From Opitutaceae bacterium (GTDB lineage: Bacteria > Verrucomicrobiota > Verrucomicrobiia > Opitutales > Opitutaceae), in assembly GCA_002694885.1 (NCBI GenBank), contig NZNM01000150.1, positions 1 through 46,600 of the forward strand: a stretch of 46,600 nt of DNA, written 5' to 3'. The position numbers and the translations under genes are program-made. The notes beneath the pieces were generated by a model, which saw only the letters and a program-made list of their open reading frames with translations, was not told the DNA's origin and made no database searches. Shown here piece after piece: positions 17,590-25,566 of this stretch. Position 1 is the first letter of the stretch, and each line of letters opens with the position of its first letter.

Positions 17590-18201
17590 ATGTACGACGA
17601 CAAACCATATTTAGATCAGGCTGTTGAAATCCTTGGATCCGGCGGATGGATAATGATCCCGCTATTTATCCTTGGCTTGATCGCGTTTTATGTAGCAGCC
17701 CGACTTTGGGTATTTTTCCTTCGCGGACATTTTCGCAAGACTACTTTGGAAGAATGTGAGGACTGGGTTAAAGATTCTACCCATGCCAAAGGCCAGGTCG
17801 GCGAAATTATTCGCTATTCTCAAGATGGCGTTGAGTCACTCAACGATATTCAAAACCGATTCGCGGAAATTCGCACAGCCGAGATGCCCCGCCTCAACCA
17901 GAATATAACCTTTCTGACGATCGTCGTTAACACGGCTCCATTGATGGGTCTGCTGGGAACCGTCCTGGGGATGCTCACAACGTTCTATGGAATCTCCCTC
18001 GGTGGCTCGGAAAGCACGACCAATATCGTCGCCAGCGGCATTCACGAGGCTCTGATAACCACTCAGATGGGACTTTGCCTGGCTATCCCCGGCTACTTCG
18101 TTATCTATTACTTGAGACAGAAAGTGATCGACTACGAAGGCTTCCTGGTTCGCCTCGAAAGCATTACTCTGCAAAACTTCCGAAACCGGGTAGCTAGCTA
18201 A
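17590..18201 (+). CDS. exbB: MotA/TolQ/ExbB proton-channel family protein
   Basis: 203 residues. Three membrane helices in the ExbB layout: about 17-38 (GGWIMIPLFILGLIAFYVAA), about 115-140 (FLTIVVNTAPLMGLLGTVLG) and about 155-180 (ALITTQMGLCLAIPGYFVIYY). LMGLLGTVLGM and the TTNIVASGIHEALITTQMGL segment are family signatures. ExbB uses the proton gradient to drive TonB, which opens outer membrane receptors. It is followed after 29 nt by tonB, but there is no exbD between or beside them, so the ExbD partner must be elsewhere or absent. Downstream of the TACAnnTGTA operator. ATG at 17590. Confidence 0.92.
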   Translation: MYDDKPYLDQAVEILGSGGWIMIPLFILGLIAFYVAARLWVFFLRGHFRKTTLEECEDWVKDSTHAKGQVGEIIRYSQDGVESLNDIQNRFAEIRTAEMPRLNQNITFLTIVVNTAPLMGLLGTVLGMLTTFYGISLGGSESTTNIVASGIHEALITTQMGLCLAIPGYFVIYYLRQKVIDYEGFLVRLESITLQNFRNRVAS

Positions 18202-18230
18202 GAATCTTATTAACGCCCCGTACCCTCGAC

Positions 18231-18884
18231 ATGAGCACGAATTACAAAACATCGAATCAAGAAGGCAATTTTTTCATAAATGGTGTCTTAGGATTAGCCT
18301 TCACCGCAGGGATATTTGTTGTCCTGCCGGCCATGCACATTCTTGGCCAAATCACCATGGAATCTCGGGAAGTGGTCACCATGGACTCAAGCGAAGCTCC
18401 ACCTCCGCCACCACCGGAAGATCTTCCACCTCCGCCAGAAGAAAAGGAAGAACTGGAAAAGCCTGAAGTTGAAGAGCCCCCACCACCCATGACTCTCAAT
18501 CAGCTGGAAATGGCCCTCAATCCAGGGGCTGGCGACGCTGTAGGCGATTTCGGCTTCGGCGATTTCGACACTGGTATTGACGCCATGGCAGATATGGAGA
18601 TTTTCGATCTTCGGGATGTCGACAAATTGCCCAGGGCTCTGTTTCAGGTAGAGCCAAATTATCCTTACGCTTTGAAACAGGCTAAAATTGCGGGATGGGT
18701 ACAGCTCGAGTGGGTAATCGATGATTCCGGAAAAGTCCTCCGCCCTCGCGTGGTGAAATCCTCGCACCGAGAATTCAATCAGCCAGCGATCGAGTCTATC
18801 ATGAGGTCTAAATGGTCACCGGCTAAAAAAGGCGGAAAGAACGTGGCCGTTCGCGTAACTCAGCGGATGGATTTCAATCCGTAA
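18231..18884 (+). CDS. TonB-family energy transducer
   Basis: 217 residues. A short cytoplasmic end, one membrane anchor (about 13-37, NGVLGLAFTAGIFVVLPAMHI), then a Pro/Glu-rich spanning region (about 56-88, with runs of four and five prolines) that crosses the periplasm, and a C-terminal TonB domain (about 130-217) with PNYPYALKQAKIAGWVQLEW, a DDSGKVLRPRVVKS strand and IESIMRSKWSPA. It transmits force from ExbB to TonB-dependent receptors. Co-transcribed with exbB. The two neighbouring broken genes at 19031 and 20111 belong to the same family and the first is its closest relative. A strong terminator follows. Confidence 0.92.
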   Translation: MSTNYKTSNQEGNFFINGVLGLAFTAGIFVVLPAMHILGQITMESREVVTMDSSEAPPPPPPEDLPPPPEEKEELEKPEVEEPPPPMTLNQLEMALNPGAGDAVGDFGFGDFDTGIDAMADMEIFDLRDVDKLPRALFQVEPNYPYALKQAKIAGWVQLEWVIDDSGKVLRPRVVKSSHREFNQPAIESIMRSKWSPAKKGGKNVAVRVTQRMDFNP

Positions 18885-18911
18885 ACTAAGCAATTAGCCC
18901 AAACTTTCATA

Positions 18912-18940
18912 AGCCCTCCATCACGAGGGCTTTTTCTTTA
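18912..18940 (+). terminator. Rho-independent terminator of exbB-tonB
   Basis: Stem AGCCCTC / GAGGGCT (18912-18918 and 18925-18931), loop of six, then TTTTTCTTTA. Confidence 0.88.
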
Positions 18941-18950
18941 ACGTTTTTCT

Positions 18951-18997
18951 TACAATTGTAGGATTTAGCTTGATTTCTAAGACTACATTAGTAGGAT
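18951..18997 (+). promoter_or_regulatory. Promoter region with TACAnnTGTA box upstream of the first tonB pseudogene
   Basis: TACAATTGTA (18951-18960) is a perfect dyad of the TACAnnTGTA type. A second, imperfect copy ACTACATTAGTAG lies at 18982-18994. It overlaps a possible promoter, TTGATT (18970-18975), 16 nt, TAGGAT (18992-18997). The same box lies in front of exbB, so the paralogues were probably once controlled together. Confidence 0.45.
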
Positions 18998-19030
18998 AAA
19001 GAGTATTGATAAACTTAACCTATAATTAAT

Positions 19031-19680
19031 ATGGGGACCCAATACACCCCATCTGATATAACGCGCTCAAAAATTACCCCACTTCTGATCGGACTTGGAG
19101 GAACGGCTTTCTTGTTCGCCATACTGCCTATTCTCCAAGTCATTCCGAATCCCTTTAAATCTGTTCCAGAGATCTACACTGGCGATACAGCCTACGATAA
19201 TCCCCCTGTCTTTTCGAACTGCCCGAAGCAGAACCAGTGAAAAAGATAAAGATAAAGAAGCCTGAGCTTGAGCGTACCCTACAAAATATCCCAATCGAAG
19301 AACTGCCGAACCTCTTTCGACCAGGAACTGGTACAGGCGCTATCGTTTTAGATGGAGACCTAAGCTAATTCATCAAATCCGATCCAGCAGAAGAGTTTTT
19401 CGAAATGAGCGATCTCGATCGCGTGCCCAAAGCCGTCTTCCAGGTAAAACCTCTTCATCCCTACGCCTTGAAGCAATCGAAGATAAATGGATGGGTCCTT
19501 CTAGAATGGATCATCACGGACCGCGGAGACGTTAAAAACGTACGCGTTATTCAGTCATCCCATAGCGCCTTCGACAGGCCCGCCCTTGACTCCATTCTGA
19601 AATCCAAATGAATGCCCGGAGAAAAATCTGGGAAAGCTGTTAGTACTCGAGTGCGCCAGAGAATCACTTTAAATCCATGA
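19031..19680 (+). pseudogene. Decayed tonB paralogue (frameshift plus two nonsense codons)
   Basis: Reading across frames gives a complete TonB layout: membrane anchor (ITPLLIGLGGTAFLFAILPIL), charged linker with Lys repeats, and a C-terminal domain, MSDLDRVPKAVFQVKPLHPY.., that closely follows the intact TonB at 18231 (DVDKLPRALFQVEPNYPYAL). It is broken by a frameshift near 19206-19215 (PPVF then ELPEAEPV in another frame), a TAA at 19366-19368, and a TGA at 19609-19611 where the intact copy has Trp in SKW. After that TGA the homology runs to the natural end (GKAVSTRVRQRITLNP, stop at 19680). Three independent lesions argue against a sequencing slip. Confidence 0.85.
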
Positions 19681-19726
19681 TTCCCTGACAACAGATTGAG
19701 CGAAATAAAGCCTAGGCTTCCGCCAG

Positions 19727-19838
<112 letters not shown>

Positions 19839-20018
19839 TTGGATGGGAAAAGGGGCATGAAAGCTACTAGCCATATCATTGCAAGAGGGATTCCAAGCAG
19901 ATCTCCAGAGCATCCTTCAGCGGTCATCTAGTCGAGATTCGAAGTATTACTCAATTGCTTCCTAAGTTCTCGCGCCCATTTGACTCGGCGAAAACAGAGA
20001 AAAACTGCCTATTTTATC

Positions 20019-20039
20019 ACATACTGCAAATCAGTATGT
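20019..20039. promoter_or_regulatory. Inverted repeat upstream of the second tonB pseudogene
   Basis: ACATACTG-CAAAT-CAGTATGT, perfect 8-bp arms with a 5-nt spacer, about 70 nt before the ATG at 20111. A smaller dyad CTACCGTAG lies at about 20056-20064. Possible operator; it differs from the TACAnnTGTA boxes at 17382 and 18951. Confidence 0.35.
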
Positions 20040-20110
20040 TAAGCAAATACACAGACTACCGTAGACTAGACTGCACGTCCCTTAGGACGCATCAAAACAT
20101 AACAATCCTC

Positions 20111-20709
20111 ATGAAATACAATACGATTAAAAATGCAGCGCTCGCTCTTTCTATATTTGCCGGCGCGGTTCAACTCTCAGCTGATTCTTTCTCTCTTGCC
20201 GATGGCTCCCGCATCGACGGAGAAATCATTAAAGCGCAAGGCAGCGCGATCACCATCTCGGATGCCTCAGGAAAGCGCCAGGGCTATGAGCTATCCCGTT
20301 TCGATGCCTCTACCCAATCTAGATCGAATCTTGGAAAGCCGCAAATCCAGAAAAGTCAGACGTCCATACAAATTGGGACAAACAGCCCGTCATTCTATCC
20401 AATAACTTGCCACAATTGCCCAGCCAATTTCGCGATCAGAAATTTAGCGGCGAAACTAAAGTGGAGCTTGTTCTAGATGAGGCCGGTAATGTTCTCGCCG
20501 CGTCAATTAGATCCGCCAGCCATGATGAACTGAAGGCGCCGTCAATTGAAGCCACCAAAGAATGGAAATTTCAGCCTACTATGGTCAATGGCAAGCCAGT
20601 AAAATCAAAGCTTCGCGTACCCTTCAGTTTCGAGAACTCTCCGGAAAAAGAGAAGAGCATTCACGACCGTATTCTCCCTTATTCAGAGGAATCGCCTTTC
20701 GCGCTTTAG
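20111..20709 (+). pseudogene. TonB-C-domain secreted protein broken by a one-base frameshift
   Basis: From ATG 20111 the first frame gives a signal peptide (MKYNTIKNAALALSIFAGAVQLSA) and a short domain with DGSRIDGEIIKAQGSAITISD, up to about residue 70. From about 20306 the -1 frame continues coherently, IESWKAANPEKSDVHTNWDK, then ETKVELVLDEAGNVLAASIR and SIEATKEWKFQPTMVNGKPV, a TonB C-terminal-like domain, to the stop at 20709. A single missing base near 20303-20306 (CAATCTAGATCG) explains it. The intact product would be about 199 residues, soluble and periplasmic with no membrane anchor, so not a normal TonB. With one lesion only, a sequencing error or very recent loss cannot be excluded. 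A bidirectional terminator follows. Confidence 0.75.
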
Positions 20710-20768
20710 AAGCCAGAATAGCCACTGCAGGACTCGAGGCATTCGCTTCGTTTCCTGCCTGAAACACA

Positions 20769-20800
20769 AAAAAGCGATCCGGTTTCCCGGATCGCTTTTT
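20769..20800. terminator. Bidirectional terminator between the tonB-like pseudogene and tsf
   Basis: A 14-bp stem (20769-20782 with 20787-20800, core GCGATCCGG/CCGGATCGC) and a TTTC loop, with A-run on one side and T-run on the other, so it works in both directions for these convergent genes. Confidence 0.92.
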
Positions 20801-20829
20801 CATTTAAATACTTGTTTTTCTGATACCGA

Positions 20830-21429
20830 CTACTCGCCTACTTCTTCCCCGATCTGGAAACGAGAGAAACGATTGATCTTCATGTTTTCACCCAGCTTGG
20901 CGATCTGTTCATTGAGGACTTCCTGTACCGTCTTCTCACCATCCTTGACGAATGGCTGATCCAGCATACAGGCAGTGGAGTAGTACTTATTCAATTTACC
21001 CTCGATAATCTTCTGCACTGCCGCTGGGGGCTTGCCTTCAGCTTGGGACGCGGCGATTTCACGCTCCTTTTCTACAAGTTCCTCTGGTACATCCTCACGG
21101 CTGATGCAGATCGGATTCACCGCTGCAATGTGCAGGCATAAGTCTTTGACGAAAGCTTTGAAATCATCCGTCTTGGCAACAAAATCGGTTTCGCAATTCA
21201 CCTCAATCAGCACGCCTACCTTGCCCCCTAAATGGATGTAGGACTCAATTAGTCCTTCAGAGGTATCTCTTCCCGCCTTTTTGGATGCGGAGGCGATTCC
21301 CTTTTTCCTAAGAATCGTAATCGCCTGCTCCAATTCGCCATCCGATTCGGTCAACGCCTTCTTGCAGTCCATAAGCCCCGCGCCTGTTTGGCTACGTAGC
21401 TCTGCCACTTGTTTCGCTGTGATGCTCAT
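20830..21429 (-). CDS. tsf: Elongation factor Ts
   Basis: 199 residues, the short form. Nucleotide exchange factor for EF-Tu. N-terminal UBA-like part with VAELRSQTGAGLMDCKKALTE and the TDFVAKTDDFK motif of the core that contacts EF-Tu (about 80-90), then CMLDQPFVKDGEKTVQEVLNE near the C-terminus. It follows rpsB by 38 nt, the usual bacterial arrangement of S2 and EF-Ts. ATG at 21429. Ends in the shared bidirectional terminator. Confidence 0.97.
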   Translation of the reverse strand: MSITAKQVAELRSQTGAGLMDCKKALTESDGELEQAITILRKKGIASASKKAGRDTSEGLIESYIHLGGKVGVLIEVNCETDFVAKTDDFKAFVKDLCLHIAAVNPICISREDVPEELVEKEREIAASQAEGKPPAAVQKIIEGKLNKYYSTACMLDQPFVKDGEKTVQEVLNEQIAKLGENMKINRFSRFQIGEEVGE

Positions 21430-21467
21430 TTGATTGATTATCTTCTAAAAATTGAAATGCGTGAAAA

Positions 21468-22460
21468 CTAAGAATCCTTTTTATCTTCCTCCTTAGAATC
21501 CTCAGGAGCTTCTTCAGACGCCTCCTCCTTCACAGGTTTCGGTTTCTCAGCTTTCTTCTCAGCCTCCACAGCTGCGGATTCTGCTTCACCTTCGGCAACC
21601 ACCTCAGGCTGAGCCGCAGGGGGAGCAGGAACCGGCGCGGGTGCCTCGTCCTCTGGGGCTTCAGCAGTATCCGGAGCTGGATTTACAGCCTCTACTTCAC
21701 CCTCTGGAGCTTCCGCAACCATTTCTTGGGCCACTGCAGCAGCCGGAGTTTGAACGCCAGACTTTTCTTGCTTAGCCTGACGCTGAGATAGTCCAGCCTG
21801 AATACCTTCCACTAGTACCTCCAAAACTATACGAATCGATTTAACCGCATCATCATTTGACGGTATCGGATAATCTACGACAGTGGGGTCGGAGTTCGTA
21901 TCCACTAAGGCAGCTACAGGAATACCACAGCGTCTGGCCTCGGCAACAGCGATATCCTCGTATTTTACGTCGACAACAATCATCGCGGCAGGAGGCTTAT
22001 CCATTTTCACGATACCTTCGAAATTCCGATTCATCCGCTCCATCTCGCGCCGAATGGCTGAACCTTCCTTTTTCGGCAACTTGGCCAAGCTGCCGTCAGC
22101 CTCCATCTTCTGGTACCTCTTGTATTTGGCGATACTGCTAGAAATTGTTTGCCAATTGGTCAGCATACCACCCAACCATCGGCTCGCGCAAAAGGGCATG
22201 CCGCAGTCGGCTGCCGCTTCTCGGATCACTTCCTGAGCTTGGCGTTTAGTTCCCACAAGCAAGACTTCGCCGCCCTTGGCAACCGCCTCTTCCAGGAAAT
22301 CATAAGCCTTTTTCAAGCCATCGTAGCTTTTAGAGAGATCGATAATGGAGATCCCTTGGCGATGATCAAAAACGAAGCTCTTAGACTTCGGGTTCCAGCG
22401 TTTTACTTGGTGTCCGAAATGGACACCCGCTTCCAGCAGGTCAGTCAGTTCGATATTCAT
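21468..22460 (-). CDS. rpsB: Ribosomal protein S2 with acidic C-terminal extension
   Basis: 330 residues from the ATG at 22460, which gives the standard MNIELTDLLEAGVHFGHQ start; an open frame back to a TTG at 22502 adds residues that do not fit. The core, about 230 residues, has WNPKSKSFVFDHRQGISIIDL, RWLGGMLTNWQTI and PVAALVDTNSDP, all standard. After about residue 240 there is an extension of roughly 90 residues rich in Ala, Pro, Glu and finally Lys, with no fold. Such tails are known in some lineages; their role is unknown, possibly charge tuning or protein contacts. Transcribed with tsf. Confidence 0.97.
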   Translation of the reverse strand: MNIELTDLLEAGVHFGHQVKRWNPKSKSFVFDHRQGISIIDLSKSYDGLKKAYDFLEEAVAKGGEVLLVGTKRQAQEVIREAAADCGMPFCASRWLGGMLTNWQTISSSIAKYKRYQKMEADGSLAKLPKKEGSAIRREMERMNRNFEGIVKMDKPPAAMIVVDVKYEDIAVAEARRCGIPVAALVDTNSDPTVVDYPIPSNDDAVKSIRIVLEVLVEGIQAGLSQRQAKQEKSGVQTPAAAVAQEMVAEAPEGEVEAVNPAPDTAEAPEDEAPAPVPAPPAAQPEVVAEGEAESAAVEAEKKAEKPKPVKEEASEEAPEDSKEEDKKDS

Positions 22461-22707
22461 AATCGGTTCGTCAAAACGCTTTTTGGCGCAGGCGGAATTC
22501 AATTCGCCTTGGACGATATTTATTAGGTTTTCGTTTGGTGGTTCAGTTTTAAAAAAGCGACAAAGCTAGGCCCACCCTCCTAGTTGGCAAGCGGTAATTT
22601 GTCACAATTTCCCGAAATTTGAAGGAAATGGCATTGACAAGGGAATTCGAATCCCGCTTTTCTCCCACCTCTTCGATTTCCAGAGACGAAAAGACAATTT
22701 CAAGTAT

Positions 22708-22816
<109 letters not shown>

Positions 22817-22836
22817 CGCCCTATACCCCAACTCGA

Positions 22837-23094
22837 ATGTACCAGGTCTACGTAATCCAGAACGTCCAGGGCAGATTCTATATTGGCATATCGGAAGACT
22901 TCAAAGCTCGCGCAGCTCAACAAAACGCGGGCGTTACCAAATGGACCAAAGGCAAAGGGCCCTAGACCCTTAGATGGACGAGCAAAGCAATGTCCATCAC
23001 TGACGCTAGAAGGCTGGAAACCCTGCTCAAACGGCAGAAAGGCGGTCAAGGATTCTACAACCTTACGGGTTTGGAACGTGAATCAGGCTCATAA
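22837..23094 (+). pseudogene. GIY-YIG endonuclease gene with in-frame stop, nested between tRNA-Met half copies
   Basis: An 85-codon frame starting MYQVYVIQNVQGRFYIGISE, which carries the GIY-YIG motif (VYVIQN...FYIGIS) and the conserved Arg of FKARAAQQN. The C-terminal part, LETLLKRQKGGQGFYNLTGL, is typical of small GIY-YIG proteins. A TAG at 22963-22965 (codon 43) interrupts it within KGKGP-stop-TLRWTSKA, where relatives as I recall have Trp, so a TGG to TAG change is likely. The last codons (ESGS, stop) are formed by the repeated tRNA sequence itself. One nonsense change means recent inactivation, or a read-through product, though there is no sign of suppression. GIY-YIG nucleases are often mobile (homing) enzymes. 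Confidence 0.85.
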
Positions 23095-23190
23095 TCCCGC
23101 AATTGCGGGATCCTCGGTTCTAATCCGAGCCCTGCACCCAATGGAGGCCCATTAGCGAAAGCTGGTGGGCCTCGTCCTTACCCCCAACCT
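23083..23190 (+). repeat. Direct repeat copy 2: displaced tRNA-Met 3' half plus hairpin
   Basis: Starts with the anticodon-loop sequence TCAGGCTCATAA (23083-23094), then a perfect 16-bp palindrome TCCCGCAATTGCGGGA (23095-23110) in place of CCTGAAGG, then 38 nt nearly identical to copy 1, then a diverged but still paired hairpin (GAGGCCCA..TGGGCCTC) and a similar C-rich tail (TACCCCCAACC). It has no 5' acceptor half, so it cannot be a tRNA. The copies are 356 bp apart. Confidence 0.9.
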
Positions 23191-23286
23191 AAGTGTTATC
23201 AGCACAAGATAAACCAGTCGAGTGCACAACGACTTGAAATGCGCTAAAGACGAGCAATGCTACGCGTTTCTTTTCCTCACTGAATT

Positions 23287-24657
23287 ATGAAATCGCTTTT
23301 ACTGTTGATCCTTCTGCTTGCTCCGGCAGCTAAACTTCAAAGCGCTTCCGTCCCGAATATCGCCTTTATCATCGCCGACGACCTTGGTGTCAGCGACACC
23401 GGATTCATGGGCAATCCCGATGTTCGTACCCCCGCCCTAGACGCTTTTGCAGCTCGATCGACTATCTTCGAGCGGCTTTACGTTGCTTCGCCAAGTTGCG
23501 CCCCATCTCGAGGAGCGATGCTATCCGGCATAATGCCTTTCCGAAACGGAGCCGAGCCCAATCACACCTATGTTCGCGACGATGTAGTCCAGCTTCCCCA
23601 CTACATGCGAGATCTCGGCTACCAAATCGCGGCTATCGGAAAAATCGCTCACGGCACGGACAAACGAGCGGGATTCGATTTCGTAGATCGAGATATATCC
23701 CTGGAAAAGATTGGCATGGTATCCGAATACCTGAGCCAACGGGAAAGCGACAAGCCATTACTCTTGATGGTGGGAATCAAGGATCCACACGTACCTTGGC
23801 CAGATAGGCCCTTTGCCCACTACGCCCCTGACTCGCTGACCATTCCAGACAAATTAGTCGATACGCCTGACACACGTCTCGAGCTCGCCCGCTACTACAC
23901 CGATGTCGAGCGAATGGACAAGCAAGTAGCGGCCACGCTGGAGGCCATAGAAAACTACTTGGGCCCCGAGACGATCATCTTTTTCACAAGCGATCATGGA
24001 GCCCAACTGCCCTACGGCAAATGGAGCAACTATGAGTCTGGCGTCAGAGTACCTATGCTTGTTTCCTGGCCCGGAGTGGCGGAATCAGGGAGGCGTAGCC
24101 AAGCCCTCGTCTCATTCGTCGACATACTCCCGACATTGATAGAAATTGCGGGGGGAACACCCCCAAAATCCGGATACGGCTCCGGTCAAATAGATGGTCG
24201 CTCATTTCTCAAATTGATCAAAGGCGATTCCCAACGTCATCGAGACTACGTATTCAGCACCAACTCATCCGCGGCCCATCACACTTATCCCCTAAGGTCT
24301 GTCTGCAGCGATCGTTATCGCTATATTCGCAACGTCTACCCTGAACTGAATTTCACCTGCCAAACCGATCACAATCCGACGGCTCAAAGCCACAACCTTT
24401 GGCTCTCGTGGGTTAAAGTCGCCAAAACGGACCCCTCCGTAGCTCGCAAGGTTCGCTACTACCACCAAAGGCCCGCAGAAGAGCTGTACGATCTGCAAGC
24501 TGACCCAAACGAGCAGCGAAATCTGGGCGCCGATCCGGACCACCTTCAGACCCTGCGAAAACTTAGAGCTATCACTGATGATTGGATACGCTTAAGCGGA
24601 GACACGCTGGAAATGCATGGCGAGCCTATGCAGCTATTGTACCCTCAAGAGCATTAG
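23287..24657 (+). CDS. Type I sulfatase (formylglycine-dependent), secreted
   Basis: 456 residues. N-terminal signal peptide (MKSLLLLILLLAPAAKLQSA). Sulfatase landmarks: metal-binding DD in FIIADDLGVSD (31-32), the CAPSR motif with Cys71 as the residue oxidised to formylglycine, a GKIAHG segment, DPHVPWPD, the second metal-binding site FFTSDHGAQLPYGK, and a C-terminal part with LYDLQADPNEQRNL. This overall pattern fits the iduronate-2-sulfatase-like and carbohydrate sulfatases abundant in marine Verrucomicrobiota. Substrate unknown; no glycoside hydrolase or maturation enzyme is adjacent. It might supply sulfate for the cysDN genes downstream, but that is conjecture. Confidence 0.93.
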   Translation: MKSLLLLILLLAPAAKLQSASVPNIAFIIADDLGVSDTGFMGNPDVRTPALDAFAARSTIFERLYVASPSCAPSRGAMLSGIMPFRNGAEPNHTYVRDDVVQLPHYMRDLGYQIAAIGKIAHGTDKRAGFDFVDRDISLEKIGMVSEYLSQRESDKPLLLMVGIKDPHVPWPDRPFAHYAPDSLTIPDKLVDTPDTRLELARYYTDVERMDKQVAATLEAIENYLGPETIIFFTSDHGAQLPYGKWSNYESGVRVPMLVSWPGVAESGRRSQALVSFVDILPTLIEIAGGTPPKSGYGSGQIDGRSFLKLIKGDSQRHRDYVFSTNSSAAHHTYPLRSVCSDRYRYIRNVYPELNFTCQTDHNPTAQSHNLWLSWVKVAKTDPSVARKVRYYHQRPAEELYDLQADPNEQRNLGADPDHLQTLRKLRAITDDWIRLSGDTLEMHGEPMQLLYPQEH

Positions 24658-24710
24658 CCTCCACTATCCGATGGTCCTTTTGGCCGGCAGGAAAAGGCGC
24701 TCGCCCATAA

Positions 24711-25556
24711 CTAGCGAAACAGAATCGACGGTACTTGGCAGCCGCGAAGCATCTCTGTCGTCGAGCTTCCTATAATTAAACGTCGGATACGGTTGTGACC
24801 ATACGCTCCCATAAGCAGTAAATCGATTTCCTGATCTTTCACATATTCGATTACTTGCGGAGCCGCTTCGCCGTGGAACATCTGACACGTGAGCAAGTCT
24901 ACCGAGTCTTGCAATTCCGATTCCGCGCTTTGCAATCGTTTCAGGCGATCTTCCTCTTTCTCGTTCGGACTAACCGTAACCACATGAATCTCAATTCCCT
25001 TGAAAATAGGAGAGCTTTTGACGAACTGAACAGCCTTTCGGCAACTCTCCGAATCATCATAGGAAATTAAGGCCTTCTTGGTCGACTTAAATTCTCGTGA
25101 GGCAACAAAACAAGGTTTTGTCGCCGCCCTAGCGACCCGCTCCATCGTGGAGCCCAAATGTTCAGTCGCGAAATTGGCATTCTCTCCCCGTTTGCCGAGC
25201 AGGATCATATCCGCCTCATCTTCCAGTTCCTTAAGACTATCTACTAGAAAACCCGTTTTGTGAGTCTTCTTGATCGATCGGCTGTATCCATTTTTTTCAA
25301 TCAACTTGACTGCTTGCCCCAATGTCACTTCGGCCTTTTTTTTCTCCAACTCTTGAAGCTGACCCATAACGGCCTGAAAAGGCTGCAACCCTAAGCTACC
25401 ACTCAAATCAGCAACGAAAGGCACTTCGAATTGACGAAGGTCCGTAACATACACCACCTCTATTTCGATTTCCAGCCGAGAGGCAATCCACGCTGCGTAT
25501 CGAGAACACGAAATTCCGTACTGCGATCCATCAATGCAAACGAGAAGCCGTCTCAT
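24711..25556 (-). CDS. Tandem universal stress protein (UspA family)
   Basis: 281 residues with two Usp domains in one chain. The first (1-150) begins MRRLLVCIDGSQYGISCSRY. The second (about 155-281) ends with GAYGHNRIRRLIIGSSTTEML, the ATP-binding G-2x-G-9x-G-S/T motif. An equivalent GKRGENANFATEHLGSTMERV in the first half looks like a further, slightly diverged, ATP motif. Usp proteins respond to starvation and stress; exact action unknown. It starts 10 nt after the glgC stop, so it is expressed with glycogen synthesis. ATG at 25556. Confidence 0.92.
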   Translation of the reverse strand: MRRLLVCIDGSQYGISCSRYAAWIASRLEIEIEVVYVTDLRQFEVPFVADLSGSLGLQPFQAVMGQLQELEKKKAEVTLGQAVKLIEKNGYSRSIKKTHKTGFLVDSLKELEDEADMILLGKRGENANFATEHLGSTMERVARAATKPCFVASREFKSTKKALISYDDSESCRKAVQFVKSSPIFKGIEIHVVTVSPNEKEEDRLKRLQSAESELQDSVDLLTCQMFHGEAAPQVIEYVKDQEIDLLLMGAYGHNRIRRLIIGSSTTEMLRGCQVPSILFR

Positions 25557-25566
25557 GAATCCGAAA

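Noticed and set aside
19031-19680. TGA read as Trp (recoding) in the tonB paralogue
   Set aside because: The same gene also has a TAA and a frameshift, and all other genes here use TGG for Trp and TGA as stop.
22461-22502. Longer TTG start for rpsB
   Set aside because: MNSACAKKRFDEPI is not part of S2; the ATG at 22460 gives the standard beginning.
24658-24710. CCTTTT..AAAAGG inverted repeat as a terminator between sulfatase and usp
   Set aside because: The stem is only six pairs with a large loop and no adjoining T-run; too weak to claim.
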